Under the pieces are notes generated by a model. That model had not been told where the DNA came from. It saw nothing but the letters and a program-made list of their open reading frames with translations, and made no database searches. From positions 62,001 to 126,000 of the forward strand of contig CANRGJ010000005.1 in NCBI GenBank assembly GCA_947630175.1: a DNA stretch of 64,000 nucleotides, written 5' to 3'. Both the position numbers and the translations under genes were made by a program. How positions within the stretch are numbered: the first letter of the stretch is position 1; each line of letters begins with the position of its first letter. This stretch comes from an uncultured Ruminiclostridium sp. (lineage in GTDB: Bacteria > Bacillota > Clostridia > Oscillospirales > Ruminococcaceae). This document shows, piece after piece, positions 41,767-51,400 of this stretch.

Positions 41767-42378
41767 ATGATAACTGTTTATCTGACGGAAACCTCCGATA
41801 TTCCTCAAAACGCCGTGGAAAAAGCCGTAACGCTCCTTACCGTATGGCGTGGGAACATCGTTTCAAAATATAAAAACGGCTCCGCTGTAAAAAACGGAGC
41901 CTTTGCCTATTTACTTTTAAAAAAGCTGTCGCTGGATATTTTCGGCGAATTTGACGACAGTCCCTTTACATACGGAGAATGTGGAAAGCCGTATTTCACC
42001 AAATCAAAGCTGTTTTTCAGCCTTTCCCACTGCAAGACCGTCGTCGCCGCCGCCGTTTCTGAATACGAGATAGGAATAGATGTAGCCGACCGCCGTGAAA
42101 TCTCCCTCAATATCGCAAATCGCATATGCTCACACGCAGAGCTGGAGCGCCTCGACCGTACGGAGGACAAGCAAAGCTACCTCCTCCGCCTCTGGTGCGA
42201 AAAGGAAAGCCTTTCCAAACTCAGCGGAAAGGGCTACACCGAGGGCTTTAAAATCTACGACACCACCATTTCGCCCGCCGACAGCTTCACAGAATATGAA
42301 AAATACGCCCTTGCCGTCAGCGGAAAGGGCGCAGAAAACGTAAAAGCCGTAAATATAGACTGGCGGGAGCTTATTTGA
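41767..42378 (+). CDS. 4'-phosphopantetheinyl transferase superfamily protein
   Basis: 203 residues from the ATG at 41767 (AAAAGGAC site); the earlier in-frame start at 41740 lies inside the deacetylase gene. Sfp/AcpT-type motifs are present: FFSLSHCKTVVAAAVSEYEI, then GIDVADRRE (Mg-binding aspartate) and LWCEKESLSKLSGKGYTEGF. The enzyme attaches phosphopantetheine from CoA to carrier-protein serines. No polyketide, peptide synthetase or carrier protein gene is nearby, so the target may be the fatty-acid ACP or a cluster elsewhere. It overlaps the convergent DtxR-type gene by 8 bp. Confidence 0.9.
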   Translation: MITVYLTETSDIPQNAVEKAVTLLTVWRGNIVSKYKNGSAVKNGAFAYLLLKKLSLDIFGEFDDSPFTYGECGKPYFTKSKLFFSLSHCKTVVAAAVSEYEIGIDVADRREISLNIANRICSHAELERLDRTEDKQSYLLRLWCEKESLSKLSGKGYTEGFKIYDTTISPADSFTEYEKYALAVSGKGAENVKAVNIDWRELI

Positions 42379-42754
42379 CCTCCTCGCCGCTTTTTTCCAT
42401 AAAATCCTTTAATCTTAAATAGGTTTCCTCGCTAATAACGTGTTCCACCTTGCAGGCGTCGTTTTCAGCGGTGGTAGGATTTACCCCCAGCTTGCTTATC
42501 AGAAATTCCCTTATCAGCTTGTGGCGGGAATAAACCTCCTGGGCTCTTTTCAGTCCCGCTTTTGTCAGCTTTATCTGCCCGTCCTGCATCATAGTGATGT
42601 AGCCCAGCTCTCTGAGAATGCTCATTCCCTTGCTTACGCTGGGTTTGGAATAGCCCATTTCGGTGGCAATGTCAATGGAGCGCACATATCCCGTGCGCTG
42701 ATGAAGAATATATATAGTTTCAAGATAATCTTCGCCCGAACGCTGTATATCCAT
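42371..42754 (-). CDS. DtxR/MntR family metal-dependent regulator
   Basis: 127 residues from the ATG at 42754, with GGAGG 5 bp upstream (a GTG at 42760 lies too close to that site). N-terminal winged HTH: SGEDYLETIYILHQR, VRSIDIATEMGYSKPSVSKG and LRELGYITMMQDGQIKLT. The dimerisation and metal-binding part is FLISKLGVNPTTAENDACKV then EHVISEE, with conserved cysteine, glutamate and histidine ligands. There is no SH3-like third domain, as in MntR. Expected to sense Fe or Mn. No metal transporter gene is adjacent. Confidence 0.92.
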   Translation of the reverse strand: MDIQRSGEDYLETIYILHQRTGYVRSIDIATEMGYSKPSVSKGMSILRELGYITMMQDGQIKLTKAGLKRAQEVYSRHKLIREFLISKLGVNPTTAENDACKVEHVISEETYLRLKDFMEKSGEEVK

Positions 42755-42890
42755 AAGCACCTCCGAAATTTAAGCTGTTGAAGTTTACATCTGCTAACTC
42801 ATTTTAACATATATTTTTTTATTTTGCAAGAAAAAATTTTCGGTTTAATAAAAAAATTCACGATTTGCTTTTATAGAAAGGAATATTCTT

Positions 42891-43364
42891 ATGCCCGAAC
42901 AAAAGACCAACGCCATGCGTATACTTGAGCAGCAGAAAATACCCTACGTTCCCCACACCTATCCCCATGGCAAAGAGCCGCCCGACGGCGCAGAGGTAGC
43001 AAAGCTGCTGGGACAGGACCCCGCCAGAGTCTACAAAACGCTGGTCACCAAAGGCGGTAACAATTATTATGTATTTGAAGTCCCCGTGCTGAAAGAGCTT
43101 GACCTGAAGAAAGCGGCAAAAGCGGCGGGAGAAAAGTCGGTAGAGATGATACCTGTCAAGGATATAACCAAGGTGACGGGGTACGTCAGAGGCGGCTGTT
43201 CGCCCTTAGGTATGAAAAAGCAGTACAAAACCATTTTCGCCGCCGAATGTGAGAACCTTGAAACAATGATAGTAAGCGCCGGAAAAATAGGTTCTCAGAT
43301 CGAGGTTACACCTTCAGACCTGATAAAAGCCGTTTGTGGTACAGTTTTTGACATCACTTTGTGA
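42891..43364 (+). CDS. ybaK: Cys-tRNA(Pro)/Cys-tRNA(Cys) deacylase, YbaK type
   Basis: 157 residues. KTNAMRILEQQKIPYVPHTY, then DPARVYKTLVTKGGNNYYVF, KKAAKAAGEKSVEMIP and YVRGGCSPLGMKKQ are the YbaK fold motifs. The lysine in the RVYKTL segment is the catalytic residue of the family. The enzyme hydrolyses Cys mischarged on tRNA-Pro in trans to prolyl-tRNA synthetase. Ribosome site GAAAGGA. The hup promoter begins 70 bp after its stop. Confidence 0.94.
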   Translation: MPEQKTNAMRILEQQKIPYVPHTYPHGKEPPDGAEVAKLLGQDPARVYKTLVTKGGNNYYVFEVPVLKELDLKKAAKAAGEKSVEMIPVKDITKVTGYVRGGCSPLGMKKQYKTIFAAECENLETMIVSAGKIGSQIEVTPSDLIKAVCGTVFDITL

Positions 43365-43435
43365 CTATACGCAACCGAAAACTTGTGCAAATTGTAAAAA
43401 AATGCATTTATTTGGAATTTTTTTGCAAATAATCA

Positions 43436-43464
43436 TTGACAAATGCCGCAAACTCAAGTATAAT
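43436..43464 (+). promoter_or_regulatory. Consensus promoter of hup
   Basis: TTGACA (43436-43441) and TATAAT (43459-43464) with a 17-bp spacer, both perfect, 39 bp ahead of the HU start. This fits a very abundant product. Confidence 0.92.
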
Positions 43465-43503
43465 GCATATATAAAAATAACTTTTCTATGGAGGATTATT
43501 AAA

Positions 43504-43785
43504 ATGACCAAGGCAGAACTCGTTTCAGCTATCGCTGAAAAGACCCAGTTCACAAAGAAGGTGTCCGAAGAAGCTCTCACCGCTGTTCTCGAAAGCATCA
43601 CCGATGCTCTTAAGAAGGGCGATAAGATCTCTCTCGTAGGCTTCGGCACATTCGAGGTAAGAGCTCGTGCAGCAAGACAGGGTATCAATCCTCAGACCAA
43701 GAAAAAGATCAAGATCCCTGCAACTAAGGTTCCTGCTTTCAAGGCAGGCAAGGCTCTCAAGCAAGCCGTTGCAAAGGTTAAGTAA
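43504..43785 (+). CDS. hup: DNA-binding protein HU
   Basis: 93 residues from the ATG at 43504 (TGGAGG site). Canonical HU: MTKAELVSAIAEKTQFTKK, VLESITDALKKGDKISLVGF, GTFEVRARAARQGINPQTKK, and the C-terminal helix with PAFKAGKALKQAV. HU dimers bend and wrap DNA and support replication and recombination. The codon choice (CTC, AAG, GCT) is that of a highly expressed gene and differs from its neighbours. It stands next to a tyrosine recombinase region; HU assists such recombinases in other systems, but the adjacency may be chance. Confidence 0.97.
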   Translation: MTKAELVSAIAEKTQFTKKVSEEALTAVLESITDALKKGDKISLVGFGTFEVRARAARQGINPQTKKKIKIPATKVPAFKAGKALKQAVAKVK

Positions 43786-43800
43786 ACCTTTTGTAAAAAA

Positions 43801-43835
43801 GAAAAGACAGGGTGCATTTTGTGCCCTGTCTTTTT
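43801..43835 (+). terminator. Terminator after hup
   Basis: Stem AAAAGACAGGG (43802-43812) with CCCTGTCTTTT (43824-43834) plus an inner TGCA/TGTG region; it ends in T5. Confidence 0.9.
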
Positions 43836-44070
43836 ATATACTTCCTTGTGCTTCTCAGCAATGGGGAGCGCTTTTTTCTTTTTACGGCGGTCTTCAGAAA
43901 ATTGTGACATCTGGATAAATTCTATAATGCAAATAAATTTGAAAAGGAGCGCAGAATATTTTCCTCTGACTTTTCGCAAAGTAAGGTATTTCAGGAAATA
44001 GGTTTGCACAAGCCGCTGAAATATTGGATTTTCAGAATATGCCTGACGGCGCTGTGACGTATGTCTGACG
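43836..44070. other. Gene-free stretch between hup and the recombinase
   Basis: About 235 bp, A/T-rich, without a supported reading frame, promoter or clear repeat. The recombinase gene ends here, so an attachment site would be expected in or near this stretch, but I could not identify paired repeats convincingly. Confidence 0.5.
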
Positions 44071-45155
44071 TTAAGCAGCGGATTTCATCAGAGCCATACA
44101 GGCACGTTTTCTCTCCATTGATGAATGAACATATCTTCCGAGCGTGATCTCTACCGAGCTGTGACCAAGCAGCTCAGACAGCGTTTTTACATCGAATCCC
44201 AACGCAATGCTGTTCGTTGCGAACAAATGGCGCAGACTGTGAAAATGCACTGACGGCAAATTTGCGTTATTGAGGATCTTTTTGAAGCGGTACTGCATCG
44301 TCCTCGGTTCGATCGGCACTGTGCAGCCTGACAAAACATAGATATTTTCCGAATTTCTGAACCTTTTCAGCATTTTGACAACACATTCGGGGATCGGTAT
44401 TTCACGTTTTGAGCCTACGCTTTTCGGCTCGGAAAGGACCAATCTTGTCCTCCTTGAGCCGTTTTTTGCCTGAATACGCTGAATCGTATGCTTGACGGTC
44501 AGAATACGTTTTTCAAAATCAATATCGCTCCATTTCAGTGCACATAGCTCCCCAATGCGCAGACCCATATACATAGACGCAGATATGCCGAGCGTGGTGA
44601 GATTTTGATTTTCCTTGATATATCGCTCTAAGATTTTCTGCTCGTCAGTGTTTAGTATCCTGACTTCCGTTCTGCTTTTTTTGGCAGTGCGATACCATCG
44701 AGTACATTGCGGATATTGTATTCACGGCTCGCATAACGGAAAACCGACTTCAGAAGGACAATAATGTCCGCAACATAGCGCACGGAAAGCCCAGAAGCCA
44801 GCTTGTCCTCTATAAAAATATGTACATCTTTCGCCCTGACCATACAGCACTGCTTGTCCCCGAATGAAGGTATAAGGTGTTTTTCCGCTTTCATACGGTA
44901 GTTTGCTGCGGTAGATTCCTTGACCCTTGCCGAAATGCTGAGCATCCACTCGGCAATCATCTCTTTGACCGTCAAATCCGTTACCGCATATTTTTCCTCG
45001 TCCGCCTCTCGTGAGAGCATTGCCTTAAGCTCCGCCTCCTCCCTTGTTTTTCCGTAGAATGAGCGTGAGATCCGCTTTCCATTTCCATTTTTTCCCAAAC
45101 AAACACGACATTCCCACCGTCCGTCCTGACGATAGTATGCAGAATGGTTTTTCAT
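44071..45155 (-). pseudogene. Tyrosine recombinase (Tn916-type integrase), interrupted by a frame change
   Basis: Two frames encode consecutive parts of one integrase. The first (45155 to 44652) begins MKNHSAYYRQDGRWECRVCL and holds the arm-type and core-binding domains. The second (to 44071) holds the catalytic domain: MGLRIGEL (Arg), HSLRHLFAT (His-x-x-Arg), LLGHSS (His) and GRYVHSS (nucleophile Tyr). The frames meet at an A7 run (44682-44676), where a -1 shift gives a continuous protein of about 361 residues (...LPKKSRTEVRILN...). All catalytic residues survive. It is either an inactivated gene or one expressed by slippage. The TGGAGG site supports the start. It lies divergently beside the pilus operon. 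Confidence 0.85.
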
Positions 45156-45219
45156 TTGTAAACCTCCACTAATATTTTTAATGTTTATTTGTGCAAACTG
45201 ATAATTTTCCTTATAAATC

Positions 45220-45248
45220 TTGAATTTACATATGTTTTATGATAAAAT
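45220..45248 (+). promoter_or_regulatory. Likely promoter of the pilus operon
   Basis: TTGAAT (45220-45225) and TAAAAT (45243-45248) with 17-bp spacing. The predicted leader is ~155 bases, A/T-rich, with a second weaker candidate promoter near 45310-45345 (TTGCTG and TGATAT). Confidence 0.55.
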
Positions 45249-45407
45249 ATTACTATATAAAAATGTGTTTATATAAGTCTGTTCATAAATTACCTTATTT
45301 TGCGAAAGCGAAAGAATTTTGCTGAATAACAAAAACGATATGATATATTTTGAATGACAGAACAATTATAAAGGTATGTAATGCTTTTTGTAAAGGAGCG
45401 TGCAGAT

Positions 45408-48400
45408 ATGAATAACATCACAAGGAGAATAATAGCAGGGGTATCGGCGGCGGCACTGTTTGTGTCTGCGGTCGGTTCTGATGCGTTTATGGGGATTTTT
45501 GGCCGGGAAATTTATGCCGCTTCTGCCACTGGAACAGGTAAAAACGGCAGATCAACGGGATTTTCCAACCTTGAACAGGATACAGAAGGTAATTATTATA
45601 ACACAGGCTACGGTCTGCATACGAACAAGACTGCTACAGTGGTAAAAGATGCAGACGGCTCTACAGACGGCAGAACTTTCGACGTGAATCTGGAGTCCTG
45701 GTACGTGGGTGAGAATCCTGTGGACGTTGCAACGATCCTTGACGCTTCCGGATCAATGGCGTGGACGGTTGATACGCTTGACCCGCTGGAGATCAGTTCG
45801 GACACTATTAGTAGTATAATTAAGGCATATGATATCAAAGACCTTACCGGAGATGGCACAACAGATATTAAAGATATTATAGAATGGCAAAATTCTGACA
45901 ACGACGGCTACCTCCCGCAGGACGTTGTTGATATGATATTAGACAAAACCAAAACCGACAACAGCAAGCTCTCTTACAGCAAGTATATGTACTATGTCTA
46001 TGAGGCGCGTTCTTCTGTTTCAGAGTTTGTGCCGCTTGGTTATTGGGATGGAGGAAAATCCATTGATATGGCTGAGCCTATCGGCTATTACCCGTTTGAG
46101 GGTTCACTAAAAAATGAAATTACCGGCGATTCGGCTTCCTATATTAAACACGCCGAAGATACTGGCAATGTATTTGGCAAAATTCAGCCGGAACAAACAT
46201 TCAGCCCTACATTTACCGGAGATGATCTTGATATTGATGCTACGGCGGAAGACGGTGCTCTTTTGGCAGATGTCAAGGCAACCTCTTCGTTTACAGTTTC
46301 AATGAGGGTAAATTTTGCAGAAGTAATTACTGATGGAAACATTGTGGACAAAACACCTTTGGTTTATGTAGGTACAAATAAATCTAACTGCATTGCGTTA
46401 TATAGAAGCGGTTATAATTCTGATCCAAGAAGACTTAAAGTTGATATAAATGGTGATCAAAAGATAAATATAGCCAACTTGTTTCAAAATGATGCAGTCA
46501 AAGAGAATCAATGGGTAAATATATCATTAAGCTATGATTCTGAATCGAAAAAAGTCAGTGTAGATTTATCTATTGCTAACAAGAGTTCAGAAAAGCATTT
46601 TGAGTTTGACGCTGCATCATACAAGCTTGATTTTGACAAAGCAGATATTATTATCGCAGGAGATGCTGTAAACAGCAGCCACGAAAAGCCGTACACTGAT
46701 ATGCAGTTAACTGACTTCTGTGTATTTAATAAGGCTTTATCTGATGGTGAACTTACAACATTAAATAACGGCACTAATATAAAAAATTTGGAAACTTTGA
46801 AAACAATTGGCGATGAAGGCACTTTAACCGCATATTATGATTTCAATGATAAATCATTGGAAAACAGAGCTTCCTCTGGTTCTCTCTCATTCGTTGAACA
46901 AGCAGTAAGTGGTAATTTCAGTGGTGAACCGCTCACCTCAGGTCCTGCGTCTCCTACCTATTCAAGTGAAAAATATAACGGAAACCAATCCTTAAATGTT
47001 ACACAGACATCAAAGCTTGGCTCTGTACTGCTTGATGCAGTTCCGAATAGCAGTCATTTTACAATTTCGTTTGCAATAAGGCATAAAGATGGCAGTGATC
47101 ATAATAAAGAAAATGGAATAGCCCAGATTATGTATTTGGGCGATTTAGATATTACAGGAAAAGACTATTACCATATTGCAAGAAACTGGCAAATTAGTAG
47201 TACCAATGGCATAAATGATGACCGACACTTGAGGTTTCACGATAAAAATCAAGAACAAAAAAGCTCAATAGTAACCGTTAACAAAGTTTTTGATAACACG
47301 AATCCGGGTTGGTCTTATATTACATATGTAATTGATGATACAACTATCACCGCTTATCAAAATGGTGCACAAGTTGGTAGTTCAAGTCTAACCTCTTTGA
47401 AAACAGAAACAATAAATTTGATCATCGCCGGACTCAAAGAAACATATTCAGGTTCAGACATCTACATTGATGACCTCTATGTTTATGATACTGCGCTTAC
47501 CGGAGCTCAGGTAAAGCTTGTATATGATTCAATATCACCGAACAAAGAAGAAACTTCTTCCCCGGAAACTTGCAAAAAATGGCATGCAGAAACGGCAAGT
47601 GGAGAAGACATCGCACAGATCTCTGACAGGCTTGCAAATAACCCCTATGATTCACAGCGCCGCGGCTGGTACTACGTAAACTCTCACTCCACTTGGAAAG
47701 ACATTGAGGGTTGCCTTGAAAGCGGCAAGCAGTTTGTCGGTATTTATACTGATGAAGGACTTACTCCCGATATGGCAAAAGACATTGTCACAATACCATA
47801 TGGAATGGAAACAAAACTTCAACAGTCAATAAAAGATTATGAAAATGATCCTTCAACGACTAAACACGCCGATTATGTTCCACCTACGACCGAGCGCAGT
47901 ATACGTTTTTATGTAGATGGACAGAACCATTTGCGTTGTTTTGTATGGAGCGGAAGTGATACAAAAAATGCAGGTGATGAAAGAACTTTTTGTTCACTTG
48001 TTTACCAAAAGAAAGATAAACAGCAAACCAAATACGAAGCGCTGAATGGAGCGTTGAACACCTTTTATCAAAATTTGGCGGCGAATTCCGACCTTTCAAA
48101 CACAGCTCTTGTTCGTTTCAGCACAATAAGTGCAGTTGGAAAGGTAGGGACTAAAACAGGTACTGATAAAGATAATATAATAGCAGCTACCGATGAAAAC
48201 CTTAAAATGCTTGTTATGAAAGACTGGACGAACTGGTCTGATGCATATACAAAAGATAACATTAAGGATACAGAAAAGTATTTGCAAGAGCTTTTGACAT
48301 CAAATAGCGAAAAAAACTCTACAAGCACCACACCATCTAAAGCACGATCGGATTTGTTAGAATACCCCTATGTTATGACTGGCGGTACATATACATGGAC

Positions 48401-51400
48401 GGGTCTGAAAGCCTTCTATGATAATATGGTAAAATCGGAGGGCGAGAGCAGCGGCTACAAACCATATGATATAGCCAACGACGCTCGTGACAAGTATCTT
48501 ATCATATTCACAGACGGTCGTGACAATACACAGGATTTAGATACTGCAGACAGTGGAAAAGTATACAAAGGTACTGACTATTGCGGAGAATATAGCCCGA
48601 AAGATTTTACAGCCAAATGTGACGGAGAACTTGCCAAGGCCTGGGCAGATCAACTCAAAAAAGAAGGCTACACAATTTACTGTGTAATGATGGCGACAGG
48701 TTCTATCTCCGAAAAAGCAAATGCTGACGAATATAACAGAGCTAAAAACTTTTTGAAAACACTTGCCGGAGCAAACGAAGGCCCTGAAAGCGACCTGACT
48801 GGGGCAGAAGAAGATACAGTCAACCAATATATTCGTGTTGTTGGCAACGATAGCAGTTCGCTTACTGACGCATTTAAGGAAATTCTTGATAATATCCAGC
48901 AGCCTCGTGACGACTACACCGTACAGGACTACATCGACCCGCGTTTTGACCTGATTGACAAAGATAAAGGTTTGCTGAAACTTGGCGCAAATGGTGTGAT
49001 TACAGACAGTAAGGGCACACATACCGTAGGAAACTTTATTGATGACTCTGATGCAACGGGTTATCTGTATACGCCAATTGAAAGTGAAAATGTAACAGAA
49101 GGTGACGGTAAAAATTGTTATATCTACTACGATGACGTGAAAGATATGTACTACCTGCGCTGGACGAAACAGGTCATACCGATGGAAAACGAAGCGTTTG
49201 ACACGGATAAAGTGGAAGATTATGTAGATGGCAATCCGAAATATCTTGATGTCTGGAGCGCCACGATACGCCTGAAAGCGAAAGACGATTTCATCGGTGG
49301 AAACAACATTCTCACCAACGGCAACGAAGCAGGCGAAAACCTCGTTTACAGCGATGCTACTATCGAAAACATGGATAAGGGCACTAACTATGAATTATAC
49401 GGTTTTGAAAATGCCGACGTAGTTGATGGCAAAATTCCTTATCGCAAAAAGCTCGAAGCTCTTTCAGGCACGAACCGAAAGATAAATGCGGTGGATGCGG
49501 GCGGCGTTTCGCAGGCGGTTTACGGCAACGGCATTGACATTCCGTCCTCAGGCTTCCCAAGAACTACCGTAAATGTAAGATTGTTGAAGCTTGATGCGAA
49601 CAACCTCAACGACGTTATCTACATGGGCGAGGTAGTATCACCGACAATGATGCTTGCCGACCTCGAAAACGGCTACATGACAGGTTCGTACTATCTGCAG
49701 TATCTTGAAAGGTATGCATATAGGGTCTATGGTGAAGAAGCGGGCGCAATGCCGCTTATCGAACTGCTTAACAAGTGGCTGAAAATAAATGATGCTGAAG
49801 AAGAGGCAAAAACATTCACTATACCTTATATATATCTTCCTGACCCTGAATATGGTGAAGATGGTAAACTTGTAACAACAGGCGGAAAAGTCAACATTCA
49901 AAACAGTACAGGTGCGTCTTATGATTTAACCGGCAACAATATTGATTTTACTGACCTAAATCTTCGTGATGTTACAGGCTTTATTACCTATACTTGGAGA
50001 CGTGATGACGATAGTCACGAAGATCAGCAGTTAATGCCTGAAGAAACTGACAAATACGACATTACCAAAGATTATGTTGTCAAGAACACAGATCAGATCG
50101 TCTATAATCTGCAATTGAAATTCACTCCGCTGAAAGAGGAGGCGTTGCCTAGTGGTTTCAAGTTTGACGAATATTTCATAATCGGCAAGACAGCAGGAGA
50201 AAAGAGCGATAATTTCTTTAAGATTGATAATAAAGAATTTGTACCTGCTAATGCAACGGACGGTTGGGACATAAGTTTTAACCGAGCTGACTACCTGCAA
50301 GCCATGGTAAAAGAAGAAAAAACCTACGAGCCGCACGTTATGTATGACACAGGTCAACAAAAATGGAAGCTCATAGAGGAGGCCGAAAAGGAAGCTGCAC
50401 TTAACACCTATATAGCGGACGACCAAACAGAAATAGAAGGGATGGATAAAGTCACCGACAAAGGCGTTTATGACTGGGAGTCTGGTTACAAGACAGCCGA
50501 AGGCAAGGTACAGATTGAGGGCGAAAATCTGAGTACATATACAGAAACGCTTGATAATGTAGGTTTTGCTGACAAGGACGGAAAAACGATTACCGAAAAC
50601 GGTGGATTCAAATCAGGAAGTTCAGCAGAAGATGTATATTCACTTGTAGCCAACACCACCTACACCAAAGACGTAGTCAACGCTGCGCTTGCTCTTGAAC
50701 TTTTCGTTGATGGAAAATATCTGAAAGGTACTTCGCCTGAAATTAATGAAGGCAAAACATACACCTTTATAGCCACACGCTACTACGACGACCCGTATGA
50801 CCCGTTGCCGTTTGATGAAACAGCAACAATATACGCTGATACGGGTGTTGTAGGTTCAGGTGGCAAAGTAGCAGGCAAAAAGTACCAACTGACATTCACT
50901 GTTGATGAGAAAACCTTGCCTCCTGACCCGCAAGAAAATAAAATCTACAAGGTTTGGGCATATCTGAGTGAGGTGAAAGTAGAAGATAGTAGTGGAGGAT
51001 TTGTCAAAATTGACACCGAAGCAACAGCAGACAACCCCTATTGCGGATATGCAGTTGCAGACGCTCTCCCAATCGGCACATATGAGATATCTGTAACAGA
51101 TACTGAAATGAAAAAAGAAATACCATCTGTATCTGATAATCAATACTATATCGGAAATGACGGTAGCGAAAGTATATTTTTCAAGTATCTCAAAACCGAC
51201 TCCGACCCTTCAAGCTACACCCACGACAAATTCCCTGCAAATGTTTACAATGTCAGTCCCTATGCGGCAAGCGACACCAAAGACAACGATTATCTCATCT
51301 ACGACGATTCAACCCCAAAAGATAATTCTAAGGAGAACATCGCCGAAAGCAACAGGACGAAAGATGCCACTGTCACACAAACAGCAACGTTCTATTTCGG

